A stretch of DNA of 64,000 nt from the NCBI RefSeq assembly GCF_000283515.1, contig NC_015976.1, forward strand, positions 496,001 to 560,000, in the 5' to 3' direction. Position 1 is the stretch's first letter; the number at the start of each line of letters is the position of its first letter. The notes under the pieces were generated by a model. It saw nothing but the letters and a program-made list of their open reading frames with translations. It was not told the DNA's origin and did not search any database. The position numbers and the translations under genes are program-made. Of this stretch, positions 48,170 through 57,257 are shown one piece after another. The DNA is from Sphingobium sp. SYK-6 (GTDB taxonomy: Bacteria > Pseudomonadota > Alphaproteobacteria > Sphingomonadales > Sphingomonadaceae).

Positions 48170-50362
48170 TTATCCCAAAAGACGGATGGCTTGATCAATC
48201 GCCGCTCGCGTCAAGTCCGAACCAGTTCGGGCCCGATAATCAGCAGGCAAGCGCGACAAGGTGGCACTGAGACGTGATAGCCAGAAGGCCAACGCCACTT
48301 TTTCACCCGAACTAAAGTCGCCGCGTCTCAGATCGATGAGAGGCGATATACCCTCTAATACCTTTATTGCGAACGATCTGTGGCTCTCTTCGTTTAACAT
48401 GCTATCGAAGAGTTCGAGCATTTTGATAATCTCGTCGAAATGCGCGACGGCCTTTCCAGGCCCCTCATCGATCTCTGTAAGCAAGAGAATTCTAAATGCT
48501 TGCGTATCGATCTGATAGGTTTGGAACCCCGGCCGATCGGCGGCACGATCGTAAGCGGTTTTGATAAATTCCCTTGCTGGCAGTAAGCGCCCGCGTTCCG
48601 CCATCGCAATAGCATATTGGAGCCAGAACAATGGTTCGTCGTTAATTCTTTCGTCGTATCGCAGCCTCTCATATATATCGAGAACAATAAATGAGGCATT
48701 TTTATGAGATTTAAGCGTCTCGTGAAGATTTGAATACTGAAGAAGATTCGACATCAAAACTCTGTATTGACGGGATGATTTTCGCTCGGCCGCAGCCAAC
48801 GCCGCGCTGACAACGCAATCAGCGATCTCATTCGGCGTCATAAAGTGCCGGACGGCATATTCAGAGAATATAGAAGACCTCATACGGAACGCGTCTGCAC
48901 TTAATTCAAATACCTCATCCGCAATTTCCTGAACGGGTTTAAATTCATGGTAAGGATCTACACCCGTCACCGTACGAATGAAGCTAGGATCGGCAGATAC
49001 TTGATAGGTGCTCAGAAGCATCGTCAGTAACAAGACCTTTCTACGCGGCTCGTTAGAGAAAACAGAAGAAAGTTCATTGCGTATTCTATCTTTTATTTGC
49101 TCACTTTCAAAAAGTTCCAACAGAACGTCTCGCATTTCTACCGTCGTCCTGCTGATGGATACTCCAGATGCTAATCCAGCCTTCCGGCAAAGCTCCCTAA
49201 AGGCAGCCACGTCGGCTGGCGAAAGCTTGTTGACGCCAACACGAACGAAAGGACGTGGCACGCTGTCCAGTAGGTCGTGGTAACGGACCTCCAGAATCGA
49301 TGTTCTGACCTCTACAATAAACTTTGCCGCGGGAATCTCAGATCCCAATCGAGCAATAATGTCCTGGGCCATTGTGAACTGATCGAAAATAATTACCGGA
49401 CGGGGAGCATGCCTAAGTAAATCAATTTCGGCATCTATTTCTGGTCCAAATCCCTTGAATAAGAAGCAATTGTATCCCTGAGAGGCCAGCTCAATAAAGC
49501 ATAGATGAAGAAATATTGTTTTTCCATTGCCGAGTCTACTATCAATAATAGCAGAACGATTTTCTGATAGCGCTGTTACAACATCACGAATTTCTTTTTC
49601 TCTAGATATGACATAAGTCTGCTCGGGGAGTGTTGATACACACCTTGCATAATTGAAGCTTCCGTAAATCAGAAGCTCAAGAACTTCGTTTGCGGTTGGT
49701 GCGCGGACCGCCTTGTTATCTCGCAAGGGATCAAGATATTTGAAGCTTTTGAGCCGTGTGACGTCAGAGGGCTTTGCTGGACGAGGAAGAACGCGGATAG
49801 CCTCTGCTAACCCTTTGACGCCGATGAAAAGAGCTGTTCCGTATGAACTAGTCCGCCGAGAGAAGACAGGATCAACTCGGTTAGACTGTACAAAAAACGT
49901 CTTCGACGCCAGATCCGGATTTTCCATTAGGAGGGCGGAAATATGATAGTCAGAAAGACTATATCCCACGACGATAAGCTTTGAGGCAAATTTAACATCT
50001 GCCTGAAATTGATTGTACCAAGGCGATTTCTGAAGATACTGTCGAATATATGACGTTTCACCAAGAACGAGGCTGGTAGTTATATTTTCCGGTGTTAAAG
50101 TTCGGATACTACCATGCAGATGAACGATGGAGTTTTTCGGAAATCTATTCGGGATTGGTTGAGATACATCAAACGATGACAGAACGCGGCCAGAATCCAG
50201 ATGCTGAAACTCGGCGGCATCGTCATAGTTAGTGGAATAAATGCGCAGCCACGTTTCGGCCAACACCGCCCTCTGCTCGGGGGATATCGCCGATATGCGA
50301 AATGTTTCGTATAATTCTTGATAAAGGAGCTCTGCGTCTTGCTCGGCGAACTCCTCTGTCAA
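48170..50362 (-). CDS. Long downstream frame of the split SIR2/NTPase gene
   Basis: The 730-codon frame from a TTG at 50362 holds the second part of the SIR2 domain (with the catalytic histidine), the NTPase and the C-terminus. It lacks the GSGFS nucleotide-binding loop, which lies in the other fragment. The TTG is internal to the ancestral frame and has no good ribosome site, so this frame alone is unlikely to give a working NADase. Confidence 0.6.
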   Translation of the reverse strand: MTEEFAEQDAELLYQELYETFRISAISPEQRAVLAETWLRIYSTNYDDAAEFQHLDSGRVLSSFDVSQPIPNRFPKNSIVHLHGSIRTLTPENITTSLVLGETSYIRQYLQKSPWYNQFQADVKFASKLIVVGYSLSDYHISALLMENPDLASKTFFVQSNRVDPVFSRRTSSYGTALFIGVKGLAEAIRVLPRPAKPSDVTRLKSFKYLDPLRDNKAVRAPTANEVLELLIYGSFNYARCVSTLPEQTYVISREKEIRDVVTALSENRSAIIDSRLGNGKTIFLHLCFIELASQGYNCFLFKGFGPEIDAEIDLLRHAPRPVIIFDQFTMAQDIIARLGSEIPAAKFIVEVRTSILEVRYHDLLDSVPRPFVRVGVNKLSPADVAAFRELCRKAGLASGVSISRTTVEMRDVLLELFESEQIKDRIRNELSSVFSNEPRRKVLLLTMLLSTYQVSADPSFIRTVTGVDPYHEFKPVQEIADEVFELSADAFRMRSSIFSEYAVRHFMTPNEIADCVVSAALAAAERKSSRQYRVLMSNLLQYSNLHETLKSHKNASFIVLDIYERLRYDERINDEPLFWLQYAIAMAERGRLLPAREFIKTAYDRAADRPGFQTYQIDTQAFRILLLTEIDEGPGKAVAHFDEIIKMLELFDSMLNEESHRSFAIKVLEGISPLIDLRRGDFSSGEKVALAFWLSRLSATLSRLPADYRARTGSDLTRAAIDQAIRLLG

Positions 50363-50387
50363 AACCTGAAGGTCGTAGCCTGTCTCT

Positions 50388-50394
50388 GGGGGGG
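50388..50394 (-). repeat. G7 homopolymer at the frameshift point
   Basis: Seven G (seven C on the coding strand). Six would join LDLLGLPP to ETGYDLQVLTEEF in one frame; with seven, the upstream frame runs to a stop at 50229. Confidence 0.9.
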
Positions 50395-50659
50395 AGCCCT
50401 AGCAGGTCAAGGAAGTGGCGACGCAGGCCCGAACCGTTTGGCGGCGATTTGCCCCGGAGGTTCGTGCAGCCAAGGCTGAATCCCGAACCCAGAAGGAGGA
50501 CCGTCGAGTTAGGGTCGATCTCATTCAAGGCGACGATTGCTTCTGACACCACTTTCTCCATTCAAGCTGCGCTCCACTCTATCGCGGCCGCTTGTACGGG
50601 CCAGCAATTTTAGCGCTGGCCAATAGCGGCGCCCGCCCTTTCGCCCTACACCCCCCCAA

Positions 50660-51286
50660 TCACACCGTCGCCGCGTCCGGTTCCCAAACCCAGAACTTCT
50701 CGCCGAATCGGGCGTGGAGCTGGTCCAGCAGGTCCTTCTGGATCGCCTTCACCCGCGCGGCAGTGGTGAGTTCGGCTTCGTCGACTTCCTCCCACACCAG
50801 GCTCGTCTTGTCCTCGTAGAGATGTTCGCCGGCCAGCAGCGCGCGGCTGTCATAGGGCCAGATGAAGGCCTGCCGGCTGCGGACATGGTAGAATTTGTGC
50901 GGGTCCGGCACGTCATAGCCGATCGCCTGCATGATGCCGCCGAGCCCCAGCAGGTTGAAGGTCAGCTCGTCCGCGATGCCCCAGTCGGCCACGGCGATGC
51001 GGTCATCGCTGTTCCAGAGCACCACGTCGCCCACGCTGTCGTAGAAAGCCTTCACGCCCTCGCGCCCCTCGATCACGGCGGGATTGGCGCCCCATGTGAT
51101 CCGGTAGACCGGCCGCTCCACCATCATGTCGTCGGCGCAGATCTGGTCGTAGAGCCCGGCGCCCTCGAGATGGACGTGGCGCCAGAAGTTGAGGATGATC
51201 TTGCGGTGGAAGGGGTTGCGCGTCTGTTCGTAAAGCGCCTCGGTGGGCTTCATGCAGTCGTAGACGGCCTGTTCAAACCGGTTCAT
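50660..51286 (-). CDS. SnoaL/NTF2-like partner of the Rieske oxygenase
   Basis: 208 residues from the ATG at 51286, preceded by GAGACGAGAGG. Content such as RPVYRITWGANPAVIEGREGVKAFYDSVGD fits a nuclear-transport-factor-2-like cup (IEGREGVKAFYDS). It overlaps the Rieske gene by 14 bases, so they form one operon. It may act as an isomerase or lyase on the oxidised product, or as a small subunit-like protein; the sequence does not decide. Confidence 0.8.
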   Translation of the reverse strand: MNRFEQAVYDCMKPTEALYEQTRNPFHRKIILNFWRHVHLEGAGLYDQICADDMMVERPVYRITWGANPAVIEGREGVKAFYDSVGDVVLWNSDDRIAVADWGIADELTFNLLGLGGIMQAIGYDVPDPHKFYHVRSRQAFIWPYDSRALLAGEHLYEDKTSLVWEEVDEAELTTAARVKAIQKDLLDQLHARFGEKFWVWEPDAATV

Positions 51287-52355
51287 CCTCTCGTCTCCTC
51301 TCCGATGCGGCACCGGCCGGGCCTTGCGCCCGTTCCCGGTCCATCATCGCCTGGAGGATACGGCGGCCCTGCACCGCTGTCACGTCGCTCTTGAGCATCA
51401 GTTCGGGCGGCAGCGCGTCCATGGTGCTGATGATCTTCTCGATTTCCTCGGTCGCGAAACTGTCCTCGGCGAGCACCGGCTCCAGCCGGATCTTCGCGTC
51501 CTCCAGCCGGTCGCGGGAAGGCGCGCTCATGCCGAAGAAATAGTTGCAACTCGTCTTCGTCGCCGGCGTCACGGCATGCCACACGCGGCTGGTGTGGAGC
51601 AGCCGCCCGCCCTGCGGCCGGTCTTCCGGAATGCGCGATTCGCCGATCCCGGCGTGGAAGCCCGGGAAGTAGAAGTCCATGCCCGAGATCCGGTCGACGG
51701 GACCGTCATATTCGCTGCGGTCGTGATAGGGCGGCATCGGCGTGTTGTGCATGAAGCGGCGGCTGGAGAGGCGCCGTTCGTTGAGGTCGCGCACTTCGGG
51801 CGTGGCGGCATCGTCCGGCGTCCCGATCGAGGTCGCGTGCAGATAGCCCAGATGCGAGAGATCGAGCAGATTGTCGTTGAGCAGCTGGTAGCGGCCCTTG
51901 ACGTGCATCGAATAGAAGGCGTCGGGGATCATGCCGGGGATGTTGAAGCCGATCTCGTCGAGCGTCGGGATCAGCGCCTCGTCCGCCTTGTCCGGGTCGC
52001 CCGGCCAGATCCAGGCCCACAGGCCCCGCTCGACCAGCTTATAGGCCTTGATCGAATAGACGCCGGGGATCGTCTTCTGGCTCGGCACGAAAGTGCATTT
52101 GCCGTCCGCGCCGAAGGTGATGCCGTGATAGCCGCACTGGATGGCATCGCCCACCCGCTTGCTTTCGCCCAGCGGATAGTGCCGGTGCGGGCAGCGCCCG
52201 TCCACCGCCACGGCCGTCCCGTCCGCCTTGCGATAGAGCACCACCGGCTGGTTGAGGATCCAGCGGCTGAGCAGCGGCTCGCCGATCTCGCGGCAGAAGG
52301 CGGCGACATACCAGCCGTTGCGCGGCGCGTAGCTTCCGGGCGTGAAGGGGTACAT
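51273..52355 (-). CDS. Rieske non-haem iron oxygenase, alpha subunit
   Basis: 360 residues. The Rieske cluster motif is at the N-terminus: CPHRHYPLGES and CGYHGITF (CxH and Cx2H). The mononuclear iron site is readable in NLLDLSHLGYLH with two histidines, with an aspartate expected later. The layout matches single-component-type oxygenases such as vanillate demethylase, which need a separate reductase not found here. It hydroxylates or demethylates an aromatic compound. It is divergent from a TetR regulator and has a perfect palindrome in the shared region. Confidence 0.92.
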   Translation of the reverse strand: MYPFTPGSYAPRNGWYVAAFCREIGEPLLSRWILNQPVVLYRKADGTAVAVDGRCPHRHYPLGESKRVGDAIQCGYHGITFGADGKCTFVPSQKTIPGVYSIKAYKLVERGLWAWIWPGDPDKADEALIPTLDEIGFNIPGMIPDAFYSMHVKGRYQLLNDNLLDLSHLGYLHATSIGTPDDAATPEVRDLNERRLSSRRFMHNTPMPPYHDRSEYDGPVDRISGMDFYFPGFHAGIGESRIPEDRPQGGRLLHTSRVWHAVTPATKTSCNYFFGMSAPSRDRLEDAKIRLEPVLAEDSFATEEIEKIISTMDALPPELMLKSDVTAVQGRRILQAMMDRERAQGPAGAASERRREDEPV

Positions 52356-52376
52356 GCATCGTCTCCATCGGCTAAT

Positions 52377-52389
52377 CGAACAATGTTCG
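52377..52389. promoter_or_regulatory. TetR-type operator
   Basis: CGAACA-A-TGTTCG, a perfect 13-base palindrome in the 81-base gap between the divergent Rieske and TetR genes. Confidence 0.7.
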
Positions 52390-52436
52390 TTTTGCGATGG
52401 ATGCTTTTTGCGCGCGTTGGTGTCAAGGCGCTTCCC

Positions 52437-52985
52437 ATGTCTTTCTCAAAGCTCGACCGGGACATGATCGTGGCGGAGGCCGTCGCGCTCCTTCGGGCGG
52501 AAGGGCTTGGCGCGGTGAGTCTGCGCCGGGTCGCCGCGCGGCTGGGCGTCAGCGTCTCCTCGCTTTACTGGCACGTGCCGGACAAGGGCACGCTCCACGG
52601 GCTGATGTCCGCGTCCATCTTCCGCGCCTGCCTGGATGCCATTGCGCCCGCGCAGGACTGGCGCGGCTGGCTCCATGGCTTCGGCCTCGCCTTGTGGGAC
52701 GCGCAGATCGCGATTCCCGATGCGCGCCAGCTCATCATCGTCGCGCGCCCGCAGGCGGAGCTTGCCGAGGCTTCGCTGGCGCGGATCCTGGACGCGCTGG
52801 AGCAGCTCGGCCTGCCGGCGCCGCACGCGCTTGTCGCGCAGCGCTCGGTACAGGCGCTGGTCACCGGCTGGACGACCTTGCGCTCCGTGCGCCCGGATGC
52901 CGTGGCCGCCGATCGCGGCAGTTTCGTCATCGCGCTCGATGTGCTGATCGACGGCTGGGCGAAACGAGTGGCGGCGGAGGCCTGA
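52437..52985 (+). CDS. TetR-family transcriptional regulator
   Basis: 182 residues from the ATG at 52437 (AAGG eight bases upstream). The N-terminal helix-turn-helix is clear: AVSLRRVAARLGVSVSSLYWHVPDKGTL, of which LGVSVSSLYWHV is the recognition part. The rest is a helical ligand domain. It probably represses the divergent Rieske/SnoaL genes through the palindrome at 52377-52389; the inducer is likely the oxygenase substrate. Confidence 0.9.
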   Translation: MSFSKLDRDMIVAEAVALLRAEGLGAVSLRRVAARLGVSVSSLYWHVPDKGTLHGLMSASIFRACLDAIAPAQDWRGWLHGFGLALWDAQIAIPDARQLIIVARPQAELAEASLARILDALEQLGLPAPHALVAQRSVQALVTGWTTLRSVRPDAVAADRGSFVIALDVLIDGWAKRVAAEA

Positions 52986-53023
52986 GGGGAGCGGGCCGGT
53001 GCCGCACGCCACAACATGCCTCC

Positions 53024-53737
53024 CTATTGCCGATAGGCCCCGTCCACCAGCAGCGGCGCGCCGTCGCTCGCGTCGATGTCCAGCGCCATTTCCACGTCGC
53101 CGCCATGGCCGGCCGCGATCAGCTCCCTGCCGGAAGCCGATGCGCGCACGAGCCGCGCCACGTCCGCCCGGGCCGCGTGCCAAGCCATGCAGGCGGTCTC
53201 CGCTTCGGCAGCAAGGTCGGGCCCGAGCCCGGCGATGATCGCGCCCGCGCCCAGCCAGTCCTCGATCGCCGGGCGCAGCGATCCGTCGGGCCAGCGCTCC
53301 CCGGCGGGAATCACCGCGATGTCGCGCCCGGCCGCGAAGGCGCGCACCGACTCCGCGAGCGCGGTGGCATTGCGCAGGCAGCCGGTGAACACCGGCCGGT
53401 CGCCGCAGGCCAGCGAGAGGCGCCCGCCATTGGGGGAGGGGAGGATGAGCCGCGTGGCCGGCGCGATGTCCGACAGGCTCACCGGGGAGAGGGAGAAGCC
53501 GCCGCCGGGCGCCCCGCGCGGCTGAGCGATCACGCTTCCGGCCGGGGGCTCAGCCTCCCGGGTGCCCGGTGCGCCGCCGTCCGCCTGCCCGAGGTCACGC
53601 GGGCAGACCAGCGCCCCGCGCGCCGTCGCCACGTCCACGGCGGTGGAGAAGGACAGTACATCGACGATCACGATCACGCCGACCGCGTCGCGCAGCGTCT
53701 CGATGCCGTGCAGGCCCCATTCGCAATGGACGGTCAT
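53024..53737 (-). CDS. ComB-like 2-phosphosulfolactate phosphatase family protein
   Basis: 237 residues from the ATG at 53737 (GGGAG upstream). The start VIVIVDVLSFSTAVDVA, the middle LILPSPNGGRLSLA and the cysteine in FTGCLRNATALA are the ComB pattern, with GERWPDGSLRPAIEDWLGAGAI following. In methanogens this enzyme serves coenzyme M synthesis; in bacteria of this kind the substrate is unlikely to be that and is unknown. It lies tail to tail with the TetR gene. Confidence 0.88.
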   Translation of the reverse strand: MTVHCEWGLHGIETLRDAVGVIVIVDVLSFSTAVDVATARGALVCPRDLGQADGGAPGTREAEPPAGSVIAQPRGAPGGGFSLSPVSLSDIAPATRLILPSPNGGRLSLACGDRPVFTGCLRNATALAESVRAFAAGRDIAVIPAGERWPDGSLRPAIEDWLGAGAIIAGLGPDLAAEAETACMAWHAARADVARLVRASASGRELIAAGHGGDVEMALDIDASDGAPLLVDGAYRQ

Positions 53738-53780
53738 GCCGCTCTCCCGTGCGCCTCTCATGGGCCGGATCGGCAACGCC

Positions 53781-53810
53781 AAAACGCCCGGCCAGAGACT
53801 GGCCGGGCGT
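53781..53810 (-). terminator. Intrinsic terminator after rpmJ
   Basis: A perfect 12-bp stem (53784-53795 with 53799-53810) and a three-base loop. On the minus strand TTTT follows, about 50 bases after the rpmJ stop. Confidence 0.8.
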
Positions 53811-53858
53811 CTTCTGTTCCGTCAAGCGGACTTGAGGCAGTCCGCCGCGTGCGCTGGA

Positions 53859-53984
53859 TCAGCCCTGGCGGGCCTTGAAGCGACGCTGCGTCTTGTTGAT
53901 GACATAGGTGCGCCCGCGACGACGGATCACGCGGTTGTCCCGGTGGCGGTCCTTGAGCGACTTGAGTGAATTGCGGATCTTCAT
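53859..53984 (-). CDS. rpmJ: Ribosomal protein L36 (bL36)
   Basis: 41 residues, [19 protein letters not shown] at the start and ending RRFKARQG. It is rich in Lys and Arg and is a component of the large ribosomal subunit. It is the longer zinc-free (type B-like) version: the usual Cx2C...CxH zinc ligands are missing. Position and terminator mark it as a single-gene unit. Confidence 0.93.
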   Translation of the reverse strand: MKIRNSLKSLKDRHRDNRVIRRRGRTYVINKTQRRFKARQG

Positions 53985-54255
53985 GATCGGGCGTCCAGTG
54001 AATCGTGCGGTCGGAAAATCGAAGCCGCGCCTCTATGGGCCGGTCCGGGGAAAGTCAAGGCGCGAGGGGCCGAAAAATCGCCTTCCCTCGCCCGGCCGCA
54101 TGGTCGCAGCGCGGCGGGGATCGGCCGTTTTCCCCCGTCATGCGCCGCGCGGGGCGGGCGCGGGATGGGCTGGGCGCGACCGGCGGCGCCCGCTCCAGCG
54201 CCGATTCGCGCGAGGGTGCGGGAGCGGCACAATGGGCCCCCTGCATCGCGCATCC

Positions 54256-54900
54256 TTACCGGGCGATGATCTGTTCCATGGTGGCGTTGCCGCACTTGTC
54301 GTTCGTGGCGCCGCTGCCGCCGCCGAGCACGCCCGCGAGCAGCACGCCGCCCACCAGCAGCACCGCGAAGGCCGCCGTGATCCAGCCGAGATAGCGCTCC
54401 AGATAGACCTTGATCGGCGCGCCGAACTTCCAGAACAGCGCGCCCACCAGCACGAACTGCATGGCGCGCGAGGCGACGCTGGCCCACAGGAAGGTGAACA
54501 GCGGCAGGCCGATGAAGCCCGCCGTGATGGTGATGAGCTTGAAGGGGATGGGCGTGGCGCCCTTCACGAGGATGATCTCGGCGCCATAGTCGCGCAGATA
54601 GCAGGCCGCCTTGGGGAAGCTCTCGGTCAGGCCGAGCGTCGCGAGCAGGCTCTGCCCCAGGGCCTCGAACAGGAAGAAGCCGATCGCATAGCCGAGCAGC
54701 CCGCCCGCGACCGAGGCGAGCGTGCAGATGATCCCGTAGCGCAGCGCCCGGGCCGGGCGCGCGAGGCACATCAGCCCGAGCAGCGGATGCGGCGGGATCG
54801 GGAAGATGCTCGATTCGAGAAAGGAGACGACGATGAGCCACCATTCGGCATGGCGGTGCGCGGCCTTGGCCAGCGTCCATTCGTAAAGGCGATGCAACAT
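54256..54900 (-). CDS. YqaA-like DedA/SNARE-associated membrane protein
   Basis: 214 residues, five to six membrane helices. Typical DedA features: FLESSIFPIPPHPLLGL near residue 28 (Glu and Pro pairs) and ILVKGATPIPFKLITITAGFIGLPLFTF near 125, in which TPIPFKLITI is characteristic. The family moves lipid carriers or affects membrane homeostasis. The C-terminus has a glycine-rich turn followed by a polar tail. The 270 bases between it and rpmJ hold no gene. Confidence 0.88.
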   Translation of the reverse strand: MLHRLYEWTLAKAAHRHAEWWLIVVSFLESSIFPIPPHPLLGLMCLARPARALRYGIICTLASVAGGLLGYAIGFFLFEALGQSLLATLGLTESFPKAACYLRDYGAEIILVKGATPIPFKLITITAGFIGLPLFTFLWASVASRAMQFVLVGALFWKFGAPIKVYLERYLGWITAAFAVLLVGGVLLAGVLGGGSGATNDKCGNATMEQIIAR

Positions 54901-54955
54901 CGCCGGCGCCCATAGCCGCTTTGCCGGGCGGGCGCCAGCGCCGGTGCGGGAGAAA

Positions 54956-55861
54956 TCAGGCGCTGCCGACGACGAGGCAGGCGAGGAACATCAGCAGGCC
55001 CGCGAACCGGTTGGAGCGGAACTTGATGAGCGGGTCGGCCCCGTCTTCGCGCAGCGTGCCGACCTGCCAGAGGAACTGCGCGGCGAGCGGCAGCAGCGCG
55101 ACCGGCGCGAGCCACACAGGCGCGACCAGCCAGAGCGCCGCGCCCCAGAGCGCGAGGGCCAGCGCGAAGCAGGCGGCGACGCCCGCGCGCACATGCCGTC
55201 CCATCGCCAGCGCGCTGGAGCGGATGCCGACCAGCGCGTCGTCCTCCCGGTCCTGCAGCGCGTACACCGTGTCGTAGCCGATCACCCAGAAGAAGGCGCC
55301 GGCATAGAGCAGCAGCCCTGCCGCGTTCATGCCGCCGGTCATTTCCACCCAGCCCACCAGCGCGGCCCAGGTGAACACCAGCCCCAGCCAGGCCTGCGGC
55401 CACCATGTGATGCGCTTCATGAAGGGATAGGCCGCGACGAGGGCAAGGCTGGCGAGCGCCACCAGCTGCGCTTGCCAGCGCAATTGCAGCAGCACGATGA
55501 GCCCGATGAAGCAGAGCGTCAGCAGCCATGCCCAGCCGGCCTTGAGCGAGACGGCGCCGCTCGCGATCGGGCGGCTCGCGGTGCGCGCCACCTTGGCATC
55601 GAGGTCGCGGTCGACGATGTCGTTGTAGACGCAGCCCGCCCCGCGCATGGCGATGCTGCCGAGCAGGAACCAGAGCAGCATCGGCCAGCGATCCGGCAAC
55701 CCGCCCGCCAGCGCGATCGCCCAGGCGCCGGGCCAGAAGAGCAGCCACCAGCCGATCGGCCGGTCGAACCGGGCAAGCAGCGCATAAGGGCGCGCGGCGG
55801 CGGGGAGCAGGCGCATCAGGCCGCGCATCTGCGTATCCGGTACGAATTGCGCCGCGTCCAT
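54956..55861 (-). CDS. ubiA: 4-hydroxybenzoate polyprenyltransferase
   Basis: 301 residues from the ATG at 55861. An intramembrane enzyme that attaches the polyprenyl tail to 4-hydroxybenzoate in ubiquinone synthesis. The two aspartate motifs that bind magnesium and prenyl diphosphate are visible: NDIVDRDLDAKVARTASRPI (NDxxDxxxD) and YALQDREDDALVGI. Eight to nine membrane helices are predictable. It is followed by the YqaA-like gene 55 bases later. Confidence 0.95.
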   Translation of the reverse strand: MDAAQFVPDTQMRGLMRLLPAAARPYALLARFDRPIGWWLLFWPGAWAIALAGGLPDRWPMLLWFLLGSIAMRGAGCVYNDIVDRDLDAKVARTASRPIASGAVSLKAGWAWLLTLCFIGLIVLLQLRWQAQLVALASLALVAAYPFMKRITWWPQAWLGLVFTWAALVGWVEMTGGMNAAGLLLYAGAFFWVIGYDTVYALQDREDDALVGIRSSALAMGRHVRAGVAACFALALALWGAALWLVAPVWLAPVALLPLAAQFLWQVGTLREDGADPLIKFRSNRFAGLLMFLACLVVGSA

Positions 55862-56015
55862 GATGTGCCGCTCCGGTCCCCGTGCTGTGCCGATGCTCCG
55901 GCCCATAGGATCGATCGCCGCGCAAGGGGAGTCCCTCTTTCGCTCGTCCTTCCGCGCAACCTTCTGCCCGGCGCCGCATTGGCAGGAAGATGGAGATGGA
56001 AAAGGAGAAAGCGTG

Positions 56016-56387
56016 ATGGAAGACGATCGCGTCTGGTCGCATGAGAAGGCGTTGTGGACCGGCAGTGCCGAGCAGTTCGCCGCGGCACTGGATGAATCGT
56101 GCCTGATGGTCGTGCCGGCGCCGCCTTATGTGCTGGAAGGCCGCGACGCCATCGAGAGCATTGCCGCCACGCCGCGCTGGGCGGAGGTCACGCTGGCTCA
56201 TGGCTGCATCGTGCGCCCGCAGGACGGGCTGATCGTCGCGGCCTATGAGGCCTATGCCAAGCGCCCCGACGCCACCGAGATGCGCGCCTGGTGCACCTCG
56301 ACCTGGCGCCGCATCGCGCATGACGACTGGCGGCTGGTCCAGCACCAGCAGATGCATGCTGCCGATGGCCCGCTTCGCTCGGGCTGA
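56016..56387 (+). CDS. DUF4440/SnoaL-like small protein
   Basis: 123 residues from the ATG at 56016, eight bases after AAGGAG. Pattern WSHEKALWTGSAEQFAAALDESCLMVVP, then YVLEGRDAIESIAATPRW, matches the NTF2-like fold (EGRDAIESI). The last strands contain WCTSTWRRIAHDDWRLVQHQQM (WRLVQHQQ). Function unknown. It is divergent from ubiA. Confidence 0.8.
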   Translation: MEDDRVWSHEKALWTGSAEQFAAALDESCLMVVPAPPYVLEGRDAIESIAATPRWAEVTLAHGCIVRPQDGLIVAAYEAYAKRPDATEMRAWCTSTWRRIAHDDWRLVQHQQMHAADGPLRSG

Positions 56388-56648
56388 GGGCCTGTCTGGA
56401 AATGCGCGCATGTGCGCATTTCGAGGCCGCACCAGCCCGCTCCCCCGTCCGGCTACCCATGGCTTACTGTCGTTGGCTGGCCGGGTGAGGGAGCGGGCCC
56501 GCACCGCACAGCCTGCCATCGCCGCCCGCTTTCCCTTTTTCCCCATGCGCACGGCGATCTTGATCCCGGCGCGGGGAGAGTGCACTGCATTGTCGGTCGC
56601 CAGCGGGCGGCAGGAACAACTGGCAAGAGACGCAAGGATGGAGAGGCG

Positions 56649-57257
56649 ATGATGCGCACGAAGCACTTGAAAGGCGCGCTGCTGGCGCTTGCGCCGGCGC
56701 TTCTGCTCGCGGGCTGCGCCACGTCCACGGGCCCGGTCGAGGTCACGCGCTTCCATGCCGATCAGGTGTCGCGCCAGGGCCGCGTGACGATCGTGCCGGC
56801 CGATGCGGCGGACAGCAACAGCCTGGAGTTCCGCGCCGTCGCCAATGCGGTGAGCGCCGCGCTGGCCCGCAACGGCTTTACCGTGCTCGATGAAGGCGCG
56901 GCCGGCGGCGATGTCGAGGCAGTGGTCGCCCTGACGCGCGACACTTATGCGCCCGGCGCGCAGGGCCGCTCGCCGGTGAGCGTCGGCGTCGGCGGATCGA
57001 CGGGCAGCTTCGGCAGCGGCGTGGGCGTGGGCATCGGCCTCAATCTCTCGGGCAAGCCCAAGCCGGTGGTGGCGACGCGCCTGCGCGTGCAGCTGCGCCG
57101 CGTGTCGGACAAGGTGGCCTTCTGGGAAGGCCGGGCCGAGACGGCCGCGAAAGAGGGTTCGCCCGCCGCGCAGCCGGGCATTGCGGTCGGGCGTCTGGCC
57201 GATGCGCTTTTCCAGGGCTTCCCCGGCTCGTCCGGCGAGACTATCACGGTGCAATGA
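56649..57257 (+). CDS. DUF4136-type lipoprotein
   Basis: 202 residues. The lipobox LLAGCATS marks Cys-23 as the lipidated residue. The body has the DUF4136 pattern of alternating strands, with a glycine-rich loop [22 protein letters not shown] at 56649 or 56652, after GGAGAGG. The M14 peptidase gene overlaps its end by four bases (ATGA), so they are coupled; both may act on the envelope, though the peptidase has no signal peptide. Confidence 0.85.
   Translation: MMRTKHLKGALLALAPALLLAGCATSTGPVEVTRFHADQVSRQGRVTIVPADAADSNSLEFRAVANAVSAALARNGFTVLDEGAAGGDVEAVVALTRDTYAPGAQGRSPVSVGVGGSTGSFGSGVGVGIGLNLSGKPKPVVATRLRVQLRRVSDKVAFWEGRAETAAKEGSPAAQPGIAVGRLADALFQGFPGSSGETITVQ

Larger units (their letters stand above)
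48170..50561 (-). pseudogene. SIR2/P-loop NTPase (STAND-like) gene, split by a +1 base in a G7 tract
   Basis: With one G removed from the tract at 50388-50394, the frame reads through as one protein of about 796 residues. The N-terminal SIR2-like domain has LLLGSGFSLG, STNYDDAAEF, VHLHGS with the catalytic histidine, and VVGYSLSDYHI. A P-loop NTPase follows: DSRLGNGKTIFLH (Walker A) and RPVIIFDQF (Walker B), then a long helical C-terminus. SIR2 plus STAND-like NTPase proteins cut NAD when phage proteins are sensed. The gene is much richer in A and T than its neighbours, a sign of transfer. As written, it makes a 110-residue fragment (50229-50561) and a 730-residue one. It could be decayed, phase variable, rescued by slippage, or a sequencing error. 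Confidence 0.8.

Noticed and set aside
48081-50659. Mobile-element borders around the SIR2/NTPase gene
   Set aside because: I found no direct repeats, tRNA or integrase at either side, so transfer is inferred from composition only.
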